From Acidobacteriota bacterium (GTDB lineage Bacteria > Acidobacteriota > Terriglobia > Terriglobales > SCQP01), in NCBI GenBank assembly GCA_021818955.1, contig JAKASR010000016.1:19263-83262 (forward strand): DNA of 64,000 bases. Reading direction: 5' to 3'. The notes beneath the pieces were generated by a model. That model did no database searches and was not told where the DNA came from. It was given only the letters and a program-made list of their open reading frames with translations. The translations under genes and the position numbers were made by a program. This document shows positions 7,610-16,536 of the stretch, in pieces. How positions within the stretch are numbered: the first letter of the stretch is position 1; each line of letters starts with the position of its first letter.

Positions 7610-8263
7610 TTACGGTCCAGCCACTTTTTTAGATTGAGACGGCGGGGGCTGGAATTGCGCGTCGCGGCTGGAGCGCCAGAGCCGGAAGATGGAATAAGCG
7701 CTGGCCGCAACCGCGATCACGACCAGAAATTCAATCAGGTCTTCGAACCAGGGCCGCCGCAGCCAATTCACCACTTCACGGCCAACCCAGAGCACCAGGA
7801 TGCCTTCGGCGCCGAAACGGAGGGCGCGAAAAACAGCCAAGGCGGCCAGGAAACGGGTGCGGGGCACTTCCAAGGCGCCGGCGGCCATGACCCAGGGGCT
7901 GAAGGGAAACGGCGGCGGCACAATGCCGGGCAGGGCGAGCATGAACGGTCCGGTGCGGGAGACCTTTTTTTCCATTTGTTTATAACGGGCGGAGGAGACA
8001 TGGGCCTCAATCAGTTTTTGTCCACTTTTGCGTCCAAACCAATACATGATGGCGCACCCCAGGACCGAGCCGGCAGTCGCGGCGGCGACATAGAGAGGAA
8101 TCCGAGCGTGATGCAAGGAGCACAGAATGATAACCGCCAAGTCGTTGGCGAGAGGCAAGACCAGAAAACTGGAATCCAAGGCCGCCAGCAGGAGCATGCC
8201 GAACCAGCCCAGATGGATAAAGAAGTAAAAAAAGCCGGTCAACCATCCGTGTTGAAGTGGCAC
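7610..8263 (-). CDS. DedA/SNARE-associated (VTT-domain) membrane protein
   Basis: 217 residues. Several membrane helices are visible (about residues 8-30, 40-62, 64-76 and 163-182), and the family core appears as a re-entrant segment: DSSFLVLPLANDLAVIILCS near the N-terminus and GPFMLALPGIVPPPFPFSPW in the middle, with the conserved R-x-x-P-x-P type loop reduced to PGIVPPPFP. Such proteins are thought to act as lipid scramblases or flippases that maintain envelope homeostasis. The basic, Pro/Ser-rich tail is poorly conserved. It is transcribed alone, convergent with the lipoprotein gene at 6885. YqaA-like or DedA-like subfamily cannot be decided. Confidence 0.8.
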   Translation of the reverse strand: MPLQHGWLTGFFYFFIHLGWFGMLLLAALDSSFLVLPLANDLAVIILCSLHHARIPLYVAAATAGSVLGCAIMYWFGRKSGQKLIEAHVSSARYKQMEKKVSRTGPFMLALPGIVPPPFPFSPWVMAAGALEVPRTRFLAALAVFRALRFGAEGILVLWVGREVVNWLRRPWFEDLIEFLVVIAVAASAYSIFRLWRSSRDAQFQPPPSQSKKVAGP

Positions 8264-8339
8264 TTGAAAAACCTCTATTACTTGGATGGCGAGTACCGTA
8301 GTGTCCGATCAAGGTTTTGGAGTTCCAGCCGGGCGGGGT

Positions 8340-8921
8340 TTAATAATAATCGGCAGAGAGCGTCATTTTAATCAGCCGATGAGCAGCATTAAAACTGCAT
8401 TCCAAAACCTGAGGCTTATCCGCACCTGCCCAGGAAAACTTAAATGACACATAGAGCACCTGGCGCCGATCGAGGACGGACGGGCCGGAGAAAAAGGGAG
8501 GCCCATAGAGAGCGCGGGCGCGGGCGGGGGACTGGCCGAGGCGGAGTCCAAGACCGGTGCGGGCCGAGCCGGGGGGCAGAACGGTAGAAGCCAGAGCGAG
8601 GCGATGGCGCCAAACGGTGACGTAGCGCACGATGCCCTCGCGGCTGACTTCAACCGAGATTGCAAGCCGGCGGCGGGCGTCGTACCACTGATAAATATCG
8701 TGTTCATCGCCGGAAGGATGCGACCAGCGCGGGCCGAAGCGGCGCAAGGCGCCGGACAAACGGCTGACGCCGGGGCGCAAGCCGGCCAGGGTCAATTCAA
8801 AATGGCGATGGGCCTGGGCGCGCACGGGAACGCAGAAGCCCAGGACGCCGACCGCCGCAAGCCAGCCGGCGACCCAGCGGCCAAGAGAAAATTTCGAAAG
8901 CGGGCGCAGCCACGTTGTCAT
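8340..8921 (-). CDS. Hypothetical exported protein
   Basis: 193 residues from the ATG at 8921, chosen because it gives a standard signal peptide (basic start, then VAGWLAAVGVLGFCVPVRAQ with an A-Q-A cleavage site); the frame is open upstream to 8984. The mature protein contains LTLAGLRPGVSRLSGALRRF, HDIYQWYDARRRLAISVEVS, a central GLGLRLGQSPARARALYGPP and a C-terminal LECSFNAAHRLIKMTLSADY. The repeated 'LGxSxxxARALYGPP' and 'LRPGxSRLxGALRRFGP' segments look like two copies of a short surface-protein motif. No family recognised. It lies 14 bp behind the gene at 8936-9532 and is probably co-transcribed with it. Confidence 0.65.
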   Translation of the reverse strand: MTTWLRPLSKFSLGRWVAGWLAAVGVLGFCVPVRAQAHRHFELTLAGLRPGVSRLSGALRRFGPRWSHPSGDEHDIYQWYDARRRLAISVEVSREGIVRYVTVWRHRLALASTVLPPGSARTGLGLRLGQSPARARALYGPPFFSGPSVLDRRQVLYVSFKFSWAGADKPQVLECSFNAAHRLIKMTLSADYY

Positions 8922-8935
8922 CGGTTTTTTCAGGC

Positions 8936-9532
8936 TTACTGCAACGGGTAAGCGCGGGCCTGGAGTTGCTGCACCAGGTCCCAACCGGACTCGGTACTCA
9001 CTTTGCGTTTTGAGAGTCCGGATCGTTCTAATTTTTTGACATAGCCCAGCAAGGATTCGAGATTGGCGCGGATACGTTGATGAGTAGGCCGCGTCCAGGG
9101 GGCGCTATCGGCGAGAAACAAACCGGAATCGACCCACTCGATGCGCACCTGACCGGTATCGGGATCCCTGCCGGCAGGATCGAACCGGGCGCCGGCCGCG
9201 ACGATCAACACCGGGACCGGAGTCAAATTCCAGGCGGCATTTTGGAAATGCCAAAGGTCCCAATGGGCGGTGAGTTCAACGGCGAAATCATCGAGGTCGC
9301 AAGCGGCGCCCAGCGCGTTTTCCAGTTCCGGCCAAAGTTCGTCCAAGCTCAGCCCGCCGGGATAGGTTTCATCCAGCAGCGGCGGCTGCGCCCAATCCAA
9401 GGCGAAGATGCGCGCGCCGGCGATGCCGGGGCGGCGCGGGGAAAAGGGAAAGGCCGACAGCGCCCGGCGGAGGCGGGCCAGGGCGTGGGGACCCGCGCGA
9501 AACCAGAGATCCAGATAGACCCGATCAGGCAT
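8936..9532 (-). CDS. Conserved-looking hypothetical cytoplasmic protein
   Basis: 198 residues without signal peptide or membrane helix. It starts MPDRVYLDLWFRAGPHALAR and has an acidic middle part (DELWPELENALGAACDLDDF), an aromatic-rich central segment (HWDLWHFQNAAWNLTPVPVL) and a C-terminal helical part ending in LVQQLQARAYPLQ. The amino-acid composition is that of a real, folded protein, and the gene is followed after 14 bp by the exported protein gene at 8340-8921. No family or function recognised. Confidence 0.7.
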   Translation of the reverse strand: MPDRVYLDLWFRAGPHALARLRRALSAFPFSPRRPGIAGARIFALDWAQPPLLDETYPGGLSLDELWPELENALGAACDLDDFAVELTAHWDLWHFQNAAWNLTPVPVLIVAAGARFDPAGRDPDTGQVRIEWVDSGLFLADSAPWTRPTHQRIRANLESLLGYVKKLERSGLSKRKVSTESGWDLVQQLQARAYPLQ

Positions 9533-9881
9533 GTACTTTCAGGCTATCAAAAAACATTTCGGAGGCGGGGAAGATGCCCTGGGGCGTTTTTTTTCTTGAC
9601 GGGTATCAGTTCCACAGCTTACGCTTTCTTCTTAATCGGGTGGAAGCCAGCTGCGAGCGGCTAACTCCCGATCCCAGGTGTGCTGCGGGCAGAGAGGACT
9701 CAAGCAGTGAGCAGCATTTCCACGGGCGTTCATTCTTGAACGCCGCGCTCTCAGCCCAAAATCAAGACGCATAAAAGGCGCGGCGAGAGCGAAGGCGCCA
9801 CCGCAGTCTTTTATGCCAAGCCTGCCGTTCCAGCGGGAGCCGGGGAAAACCGGGCTTCAGGCGGGGCGGATCGAACCGCGA
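9533..9881. other. Divergent intergenic region upstream of the respiratory operon
   Basis: 349 bp between the leftward gene starting at 9532 and actA at 9882. It must hold the promoter of the 13-kb act-cta operon. Candidates are a TTGACG at about 9596-9601 followed by a weak TTACGC, and the hairpin at 9725-9744. Open frames here (for example 9574-9774) have no coding character. Confidence 0.5.
9725..9744. promoter_or_regulatory. Inverted repeat in the act operon leader
   Basis: Perfect 8-bp arms GGCGTTCA and TGAACGCC with a four-base TTCT loop, about 140 bp upstream of actA. It could be an operator or an RNA hairpin in the leader. There is no T-run, so it is not a terminator. Confidence 0.5.
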
Positions 9882-10469
9882 ATGGCGAAATTCTATTGGC
9901 AAAAGCGCTGGCGCCTGCTAGCGCTGATCATAGCCCTCCTCGGCTTTGGCGGCTGGAAGCTCAGCGGACTGTTTTCCAATGTCGGCTATTCACCGAGCCA
10001 GCCGATACCGTTCAGCCACCGGCTGCATGCCGGCATCAACCATATTCCTTGCATGTATTGCCATGCCGGGGTGGAACGGGGCAAGGTAGCGCCAGTGCCG
10101 GCGTTGAACGTTTGCATGGGCTGTCACAGCGTGGTGGACGCCAACCGGCCGCTGATCCAAAAGATCGCCACCGCCTACAACCAGCGCAAACCGTTCCACT
10201 GGGTGCGCATTTACGCCCTGCCGCGTTTCGTAAAATTCAACCACCAGCCGCACATATCGGCGGGGATTGCCTGCCAGACCTGTCATGGCCCGGTGCAGAC
10301 CATGCGCCAAGTGGCGCAATACAAGGAATTCTGGATGGGCGAATGCCTGGATTGCCATCGCGCACACAACTATCTGCCGGCGCCGCGCGATTACGCGCAT
10401 CGCGATCTTTACTATGTGCACGGGCGCATGACGAATGCGCCGGTGGATTGCAACACCTGCCATAACTAA
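9882..10469 (+). CDS. actA: Alternative complex III subunit A, pentaheme cytochrome c
   Basis: Periplasmic multiheme subunit of the quinol:cytochrome c oxidoreductase ACIII. 195 residues from the ATG at 9882, chosen over an upstream ATG at 9813 because it gives the expected short basic N-terminus followed by one membrane anchor (LLALIIALLGFGGWKLSGLF). Five CxxCH heme sites are visible: CMYCH, CMGCH, CQTCH, CLDCH and CNTCH, the last at the very C-terminus. This number fits ActA. It opens the act operon with actB 18 bp downstream. Electrons are expected to pass from ActB to the hemes of ActA and ActE. Confidence 0.95.
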   Translation: MAKFYWQKRWRLLALIIALLGFGGWKLSGLFSNVGYSPSQPIPFSHRLHAGINHIPCMYCHAGVERGKVAPVPALNVCMGCHSVVDANRPLIQKIATAYNQRKPFHWVRIYALPRFVKFNHQPHISAGIACQTCHGPVQTMRQVAQYKEFWMGECLDCHRAHNYLPAPRDYAHRDLYYVHGRMTNAPVDCNTCHN

Positions 10470-10487
10470 GGAAAGAAATCCGGAACC

Positions 10488-13400
10488 ATGAGCGAGACCC
10501 GATTCTGGAAGAGCCCGGCCGAATACGAAGCGCAGCCCGAAGTGGAGCGGCAGCGGGAAGAGGAGTTTGCGGCGCCGCCGCAAGCTTACTTCGAGGCGCA
10601 GCCGCAAGGAGGGCTGGATTTTGGCCGGCGCGATTTCCTGAAATGGTCCACCGCGGCCCTGGCCGTGGCCAGCGCCGCCTGCACGCGCAAACCGGTGCAG
10701 CACCTGGTTCCCTACGCCCAGCAACCGGAAGAAGTCCTGCCCGGCAAGGCCGATTATTACGCTTCCACCTGCATGGAGTGTGCCGCCGGCTGCGGGCTGT
10801 TAGTGAAGACGCGGGAGGGGCGGCCGATCAAAGTTGAAGGCAACCCGCTGCACCCGTTGAACCAGGGCACCGCCTGCGCACGCGGGCAAGCGACCTTCCT
10901 AAATCTTTACGATCCCGACCGGATGTCCGGCTCCTTGCGATTTCGGCGCGGCCGCGGCGCGGCCGCGCCGCTGGCGCTGGCGCAAGCGGATCAGGAACTG
11001 GCGCAGGCGTTTCGAGCCGCCGGCCCACAAGGGGTGGTCCTGACCGGGACGATAACCGGACCCGCCCGGCAGCAACTGCTGGCGGATTTCAGCGCCGCAT
11101 TTGGCACCCGCCGAGTGATCTACGACGCCTTCAATCCGGACGCGCTCCGCGCCGGGCAAGCCGCCGCCTATGGCGCGGCGGCGACGCCGCACTTCCATTT
11201 CGATCAGGCGGAAATGCTGGTCACTTTTGGCGCCGATCCGCTGGGCAGCGGCTACTCGCGGGTGGAATACGAACTCGGATTTGGCCGACTGCGCAAGCTG
11301 CGCAATCCCGCCGCCATGTCGCGGGTAGTCGCCTTCGAGCCGGCCATGTCGCTGACCGGCATGAACGCCGATTCGCGCTATCTGGTGCGGGCGGACGAAC
11401 TGCTGGAGGTGGCGCTGTCGCTGGCGCATCAACTGGTGCTGGAAGACCGCCGTTCGGTTTTCGCCACCGACGCCACGGTGAAATATGCGCTGGCCGCCTA
11501 TGCCCCGGCGCAAGTCGAGCCGCGCGCGGGGCTGGCCGCGGGCACGCTGGCCAAGCTGGCCGGCGAGCTGTGGCAAAACCGCGGCCGCAGCCTGGTGTAC
11601 GCCACCGGCTTGCCCCTGGATCCGGCGACCGCGCCGGCGCTGGAAGTAGCGGCGGCGTTTCTGAATTCCGTGCTGGAAAATGAAGGCGTCACCGTGGATG
11701 CGACCGCCAGTCCCAGCGGGCAGGCGCAAGGCTCGGACGCCGACATGCTGGAATTGCTTGCCGAGATGCGCGCGGGGGGGGTGAAGGCGCTGCTGGTGTA
11801 CGGCACGAACCCGGCCTACACGCTGCCACCGGCCGCGGGTTTTGCCGAGGCCTTGAAGCAGGTGCCGCTCGTGGCGGTGCTGAGCGAACGCCTGGATGAA
11901 ACGGCGCGGATGGCGGACCTGGCGCTGGCGGGCTTGCATGCGATGGAATGCTGGGGCGATGCCGAGCCGGTCCAGGGAGTTTACAGCCTGGCGCAGCCCA
12001 CGGTGCGACCGCTATTCGACGGGCGCGGGTTGGAAGACACCCTGATCGCGATCGGGCGCGCCGCGGGCGCAGCCCCATTCCAGTCCGTCGCGCCCGCGGC
12101 GGCGGCGCCCGCGGCCACGCCGGGCGTCCAGCCCGCGACGCCGGCGGCCGCAGCCACGCCGGGCGCCCAGCCCGCAACGCCGGCGGCGAAGACAACCGCG
12201 ACGGCTCCAGGGCAGCCCGCCGCGACCGCGACCGCGCCCGCCGCGCCGGTTAATCCGCCCAAGCCGCTCAATTTTCATGCGTACTTGAAAAATTATTGGC
12301 AGACGAAAATTTACGCGGCCAATCATCTCGCCGGCAGCTTCGACGATTTCTGGACTTCGGCGTTACGGGACGGCGTCTTCGTTCCCAACCCGCAGCTCAA
12401 TGCCGCCGGCAAGCCGCGCAATTTCAAGCCGGCAGCGCTGACGGCGGCGGCCGCGGCCGCCGGCGCGGTCAATAAAAGCGTGCCGGCGGAGGGTGCGCTG
12501 CTGCTGAGCCTGACGGTCAGCCCGATGTTGGGCGACGGGGCGCGCAACAACAATGGCTACCTGCTGGAGGCGCCAGATCCGGTGGCCAAGATCTGCTGGG
12601 ATAATTTTCTTTCAATCGCGCCTGCCACGGCCCAGCGGCTGGGGCTTGCCGACAATGATCTGGTGGAGTTCGAGGCACAAGGCAAGCGGGTACGCGTGCC
12701 GTTGCACGTTCAACCCGGGGTGCAGGCGGAGAGCGCGACGCTGGCCCTGGGCTGGGGACGCCGCGCGGTGGGCACGATCGGCAATCAGGTGGGGGTAAAT
12801 GCGTTTCCGCTGGCGCGGGTTGAGCCGGCGGCGAAAGCGTTTGCCGCGCCGGAAGCCGCGCGTCCGGCGGCGGCCAAAGGGGCGAAGACGGCGCCGGCGC
12901 CGGCCCCCGCCGCGGCGCAGGCCCTGGCCTTTGGCGGCTTGCGCATCCGGCCCCGAAAAGTGGGCCAGTATTTTCTGGCGCAGCCGCAAGGCGGGAATAA
13001 TTATCTGCTCGGCCGGCCGATCGTTCAGCAAACCACGCTGGTGCAGATCAAGGCCCATCCCCACGCCGGCCAGAAGCCGGAGGGGCCGGACGAAAACATC
13101 TGGAACAACGGCCAAGCGCCCGCCGGATATCAGAACGTGCCGCAAGCGGGGCGCGCCACCGCGCAACTCTACCCCGGGCATCACTGGGGCATGACCATCG
13201 ACCTGAACGCCTGCACCGGCTGCAATGCCTGCGTCGTGGCCTGCTACGCGGAAAATAACGTAGCGGTGGTCGGGCGCGAGCAGGTGCAGATCGGCCGGGA
13301 CATGGCCTGGCTGCGCATCGACCGCTATTACAGCGGCGAGTTAGAAAATCCGGACGTCGTCAACGAGCCCATGCTGTGCCAGCAATGCGCCAACGCGCCG

Positions 13401-13904
13401 TGCGAAAGCGTCTGCCCGGTGCTGGCGACAGTGACCAATGACGAAGGCTTGAACCTGCAGGTCTATAACCGCTGCGTGGGCACGCGTTTCTGCTCCAATA
13501 ACTGCCCCTACAAAGTGCGGCGCTTCAATTTCTACGGCTACATTCACGACCAATACAGTTTCGGGCGCGGGACGCCGCTGGAGCTGGCGCTGAATCCCGA
13601 CGTCACGGTGCGCGCGCGCGGGGTGATGGAGAAGTGCACCTTCTGCGTGCAGCGCATCAACGCGGCGCATTGGGAGGCGCAGGCGCTGGGGCGTCCGATC
13701 CAGGATGGCCAGATCAAGACCGCCTGCCAGCAGACCTGCCCCTCGCAGGCGATCTATTTCGGGGACATGAACGACGCGAACTCAAAGATGATGCAGGCCC
13801 GCACGCCGCGCGGATTCCGCGTGCTGGCTGACCTGAACACCGAGCCTACGATCACCTATCTGACCAAGGTGCGCAACGCGCCCGCCAGCCAGGAGGGCGC
13901 ATGA
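10488..13904 (+). CDS. actB: Alternative complex III subunit B (molybdopterin-fold plus FeS domain)
   Basis: 1138-residue fused subunit. A Tat-type signal RRDFLKWSTAALAVASAAC lies near residues 47-65. The first domain resembles molybdopterin oxidoreductases and keeps a cluster-type motif CMECAAGCG with a fourth Cys in CARGQ. The second domain is an NrfC-like ferredoxin with CTGCNACVVACYAEN, CQQCANAPCESVCP, CVGTRFCSNNCPYK, CTFCVQRI and CQQTCPSQAIY. In characterised ACIII the first domain carries no molybdenum cofactor. Between the domains is an Ala/Pro/Thr-rich insert of about 60 residues encoded partly by a tandem repeat, which makes the protein longer than usual. The stop overlaps actC by four bases. 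Confidence 0.95.
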   Translation: MSETRFWKSPAEYEAQPEVERQREEEFAAPPQAYFEAQPQGGLDFGRRDFLKWSTAALAVASAACTRKPVQHLVPYAQQPEEVLPGKADYYASTCMECAAGCGLLVKTREGRPIKVEGNPLHPLNQGTACARGQATFLNLYDPDRMSGSLRFRRGRGAAAPLALAQADQELAQAFRAAGPQGVVLTGTITGPARQQLLADFSAAFGTRRVIYDAFNPDALRAGQAAAYGAAATPHFHFDQAEMLVTFGADPLGSGYSRVEYELGFGRLRKLRNPAAMSRVVAFEPAMSLTGMNADSRYLVRADELLEVALSLAHQLVLEDRRSVFATDATVKYALAAYAPAQVEPRAGLAAGTLAKLAGELWQNRGRSLVYATGLPLDPATAPALEVAAAFLNSVLENEGVTVDATASPSGQAQGSDADMLELLAEMRAGGVKALLVYGTNPAYTLPPAAGFAEALKQVPLVAVLSERLDETARMADLALAGLHAMECWGDAEPVQGVYSLAQPTVRPLFDGRGLEDTLIAIGRAAGAAPFQSVAPAAAAPAATPGVQPATPAAAATPGAQPATPAAKTTATAPGQPAATATAPAAPVNPPKPLNFHAYLKNYWQTKIYAANHLAGSFDDFWTSALRDGVFVPNPQLNAAGKPRNFKPAALTAAAAAAGAVNKSVPAEGALLLSLTVSPMLGDGARNNNGYLLEAPDPVAKICWDNFLSIAPATAQRLGLADNDLVEFEAQGKRVRVPLHVQPGVQAESATLALGWGRRAVGTIGNQVGVNAFPLARVEPAAKAFAAPEAARPAAAKGAKTAPAPAPAAAQALAFGGLRIRPRKVGQYFLAQPQGGNNYLLGRPIVQQTTLVQIKAHPHAGQKPEGPDENIWNNGQAPAGYQNVPQAGRATAQLYPGHHWGMTIDLNACTGCNACVVACYAENNVAVVGREQVQIGRDMAWLRIDRYYSGELENPDVVNEPMLCQQCANAPCESVCPVLATVTNDEGLNLQVYNRCVGTRFCSNNCPYKVRRFNFYGYIHDQYSFGRGTPLELALNPDVTVRARGVMEKCTFCVQRINAAHWEAQALGRPIQDGQIKTACQQTCPSQAIYFGDMNDANSKMMQARTPRGFRVLADLNTEPTITYLTKVRNAPASQEGA
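12111..12186 (+). repeat. 39-bp in-frame tandem repeat inside actB
   Basis: Two near-identical copies with period 39 bp (12111-12147 and 12150-12186) encode ATPGVQPATPAAA and ATPGAQPATPAAK. The surrounding stretch 12085-12265 is Ala/Pro/Thr-rich in the same frame, so this is an expanded linker rather than a frameshift. Confidence 0.85.
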
Positions 13905-15343
13905 GCGTGGAGCACCCGGCGACCACGATCGAGCGCCATCCGATGGCGCTGGTGGAAGATCCGCCGCTGTATCGCGCCGATCTGACCCTCAGCCAGGTGA
14001 CGCGAGACATCGTGGCCCCACTCGACCGGCGGCCCAATGGCTGGTGGTGGCTGGCGTTTTTCATCTCGGTCAGCCTGTTGGGGGTGGGGGCGGTTACGGT
14101 GGTCTGGCAGTTGCTCCAAGGGCTGGGCATCCTCGGCCTCACCTGGCCGACGATGTGGGGGACCTACATCACCAATTTCGTGTTCTGGATCGGCATTGGC
14201 CATGCCGGCACGCTGATTTCGGCGATTCTGTTTTTATTCCGCCAGCGCTGGCGCACCGCCATCAACCGCGCCGCCGAGGCGATGACCATCTTCGCGGTGA
14301 TGTGCGCCGGGCTGTTTCCGCTGTTGCACGTGGGCCGCACACTGCTCGCCTACTGGCTGATTCCGTATCCCAATTATCGCCAACTGTGGGTAAATTTCCG
14401 TTCGCCGCTGATCTGGGACGTTTTTGCGGTTTCGACCTACGCCACGATCTCGATTTTGTTCTGGTATCAAGGCATGGTTCCCGACCTGGCGACGGTGCGC
14501 GACCATAAGCAGGGCAAGTGGGCCAAGCGGATTTACGGCATCTTCGCCATGAACTGGCGGGGCACGGCGCGCGACTGGAACCATTACGAATCCGCCTACG
14601 GCATGCTGGCCGCCATCGCTACGCCGCTGGTGTTGTCGGTGCACAGCAACGTGTCAATGGATTTCGCCGTAGCCACCGCTCCGGGCTGGCACTCGACCAT
14701 CTTTCCGCCCTACTTCGTCGCCGGCGCGATCTTTTCCGGATTCGCCATGGTGGTGACGCTGATGGCGATCGTGCGCAAGGTTTACAACCTGGAAGACTAT
14801 GTCACGATCGACCACATGGAGCTGATGTGCAAGATCATCCTGGTGACCTCGCTGATGGTGGCCTATGCCTATGCCACGGAGATGTTCAGCGCCTGGTACA
14901 CCAGCGATATCTATGAGCGCAACCGGTTTTACGGGGTGCACTTCGGCCTGACACGCACGTTCTTTACCGGCCCTTACGCCTATGCGGCCTGGATCATGGT
15001 GGCCTGCAACTGTTTGATTCCGCAGTTATTCTGGTTCCGGAAGATCCGCCGCAGCCTGCCAATGATGTTTCTGATCAGCCTGGGCGTGAACCTGGGCATG
15101 TGGTTCGAGCGCTACACCATCGTGGTCAGCTCGCAGGCGCGGCAATTTTTGCCCTCCAGTTTCGGTTATTTCCGTCCGACGCGATTCGACTATGCGGTGC
15201 TGGCGGGCTCATTTGGCCTGTTTTTCACCCTCTTTCTGTTATTCGTGCGCTTCGTGCCGGTGATCGCGGTGGCCGAGGTCAAGGCCGTATTACGCCAGCC
15301 GGTGGGCGAGCCCGCAGTGACGCTGGAGGAGAGCCATGCTTAA
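13901..15343 (+). CDS. actC: Alternative complex III subunit C (NrfD-like quinol-binding membrane protein)
   Basis: 480-residue polytopic membrane protein of the NrfD/PsrC family. About ten hydrophobic helices can be followed from WWWLAFFISVSLLGVGAVTV to FGLFFTLFLLFVRFVPVIAV. It is thought to carry the quinol site and to take part in proton translocation in ACIII. The N-terminus (DPPLYRADLTLSQVTRDIVA) and GIGHAGTLISAILFLFRQRW are typical of ActC. The start overlaps the actB stop (ATGA) and the stop overlaps actD by eight bases, so synthesis is tightly coupled. Its paralogue in the same complex is actF. Confidence 0.95.
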   Translation: MSVEHPATTIERHPMALVEDPPLYRADLTLSQVTRDIVAPLDRRPNGWWWLAFFISVSLLGVGAVTVVWQLLQGLGILGLTWPTMWGTYITNFVFWIGIGHAGTLISAILFLFRQRWRTAINRAAEAMTIFAVMCAGLFPLLHVGRTLLAYWLIPYPNYRQLWVNFRSPLIWDVFAVSTYATISILFWYQGMVPDLATVRDHKQGKWAKRIYGIFAMNWRGTARDWNHYESAYGMLAAIATPLVLSVHSNVSMDFAVATAPGWHSTIFPPYFVAGAIFSGFAMVVTLMAIVRKVYNLEDYVTIDHMELMCKIILVTSLMVAYAYATEMFSAWYTSDIYERNRFYGVHFGLTRTFFTGPYAYAAWIMVACNCLIPQLFWFRKIRRSLPMMFLISLGVNLGMWFERYTIVVSSQARQFLPSSFGYFRPTRFDYAVLAGSFGLFFTLFLLFVRFVPVIAVAEVKAVLRQPVGEPAVTLEESHA

Positions 15344-15863
15344 ATCGAAAGCCCAGCAGCCGGCGGTCTTGGGCATATTCCGCACCCCGGAAACGCTGCT
15401 GGAGGCGGTGCGCGAAGCCCGCGAAAAAGGTTATCGCGGCCTGGACGCGGTGTCGCCGTACCCGGTGCACGGCCTGCCGGAGGCGCTGGGGCTGAAGGTG
15501 AGCTGGATGCCGCGCGTCACCAAGACCTTCTTTTTCGTCGGCGCGGGCCTGGGGTTTTATTTCGAGTATTGGACGATGGCGGTGACCTGGCCGATCAATG
15601 TCGCCGGCAAGCCATTTTTCTCGATTCCGGCCTTCATGCCGGTGACGTTTGAATGCGGCATTCTGCTCACCGGCGTGCTGACGTTCCTGACCTTGTTCGC
15701 CGCCGACCGGCTGCGGCCGAATCCGGGCTTCAAAGCCCTGGACCCGCGGCTGACCAACGACCGTTTTGCGCTGCTGATTCCGACCGGATTTGAAGGGCCG
15801 AAGCCGGCGTCGCAGCTGCTGCAGGAGGTGGGGGCATTGGAGGTTCATGAAATTCGCGCCTAA
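15336..15863 (+). CDS. actD: Alternative complex III subunit D (DUF3341)
   Basis: 175-residue membrane subunit with a soluble N-terminal part (FRTPETLLEAVREAREKGYR, then SPYPVHGLPEALGLKVSWMP) and two membrane helices (FFFVGAGLGFYFEYWTMAVT and MPVTFECGILLTGVLTFLTL). The sequence PYPVHGLxEALG is a DUF3341/ActD hallmark. The start lies inside the end of actC and the 3' end overlaps the start of actE by 17 bp. Role is structural, between ActC and ActF. Confidence 0.95.
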   Translation: MLKSKAQQPAVLGIFRTPETLLEAVREAREKGYRGLDAVSPYPVHGLPEALGLKVSWMPRVTKTFFFVGAGLGFYFEYWTMAVTWPINVAGKPFFSIPAFMPVTFECGILLTGVLTFLTLFAADRLRPNPGFKALDPRLTNDRFALLIPTGFEGPKPASQLLQEVGALEVHEIRA

Positions 15864-16536
15864 AGCTCTGGGGCGGATGCTGAGCTGGGGGGGGCTGGCG
15901 CTGCTGGCGGCCGGGCTGCTGGGCGGCTGCCGGCAACGCAAATCGCAGCCGGAGCTGGAATTCCGCAATCCGCTGTTGCCGGAGATGTATCGCCAGGAGG
16001 CGATGCAGGCGCAAGAGCTGGACCGTTTTCGGGGCGACAAGCCCGCCATGCGCGTACCGCCGCGCGGCACCGTGCCGGTGGGCTATGTGCCGTTTCCCCG
16101 GCCGGCCGATCTGGCCACGATTGACACCATGCTGAACCCGCTGCCCATCACGCCGCGCGTGCTGGAAGCCGGCCGGCATTATTTCAATACCTTCTGCATC
16201 GTCTGTCACGGCCCGCTGGCCAACGGTTACGGCTACATCGTGCCGCGGATGACGCAGCCGCCGCCGCTGATTCTGCCGCCGGTGACGCAGTGGTCGGACG
16301 GCCGCATCTTTTTGACCATCACGCAGGGACTGGGGCAGATGCCGTCCTACCGCACCGAGATGGACCCGGCGCAACGCTGGGCGGTGGTGCGCTATGTGCG
16401 TGTGCTGCAGTTTGCCGCCAATCCACCGCCGCAGGCGCTCGAAGAGGAAGAGCGCAAAGCCATCAGCTACGCCGGCGACATACCGCCGAAATTGGAGCCC
16501 AACCGCAAATGTCGAGTTTGCACGAAGCTGCCGTAG
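15847..16536 (+). CDS. actE: Alternative complex III subunit E, monoheme cytochrome c lipoprotein
   Basis: 229 residues from the ATG at 15847; an upstream in-frame ATG at 15790 lies within actD and would spoil the signal. The N-terminus is a lipoprotein signal with LLGGC, so the protein is lipid-anchored on the periplasmic side. One CIVCH heme motif lies in a cytochrome c fold (RHYFNTFCIVCHGPLANGYG) with the distal Met probably in GLGQMPSY. It passes electrons from ACIII to the oxidase or a soluble cytochrome. It overlaps actD at the 5' end and actF by 28 bp at the 3' end. Confidence 0.93.
   Translation: MKFAPKALGRMLSWGGLALLAAGLLGGCRQRKSQPELEFRNPLLPEMYRQEAMQAQELDRFRGDKPAMRVPPRGTVPVGYVPFPRPADLATIDTMLNPLPITPRVLEAGRHYFNTFCIVCHGPLANGYGYIVPRMTQPPPLILPPVTQWSDGRIFLTITQGLGQMPSYRTEMDPAQRWAVVRYVRVLQFAANPPPQALEEEERKAISYAGDIPPKLEPNRKCRVCTKLP

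Noticed and set aside
6932..8371. 479-codon plus-strand frame
   Set aside because: Spans a lipoprotein gene in another phase and the opposite strand of the DedA-like gene; no coherent protein sequence.
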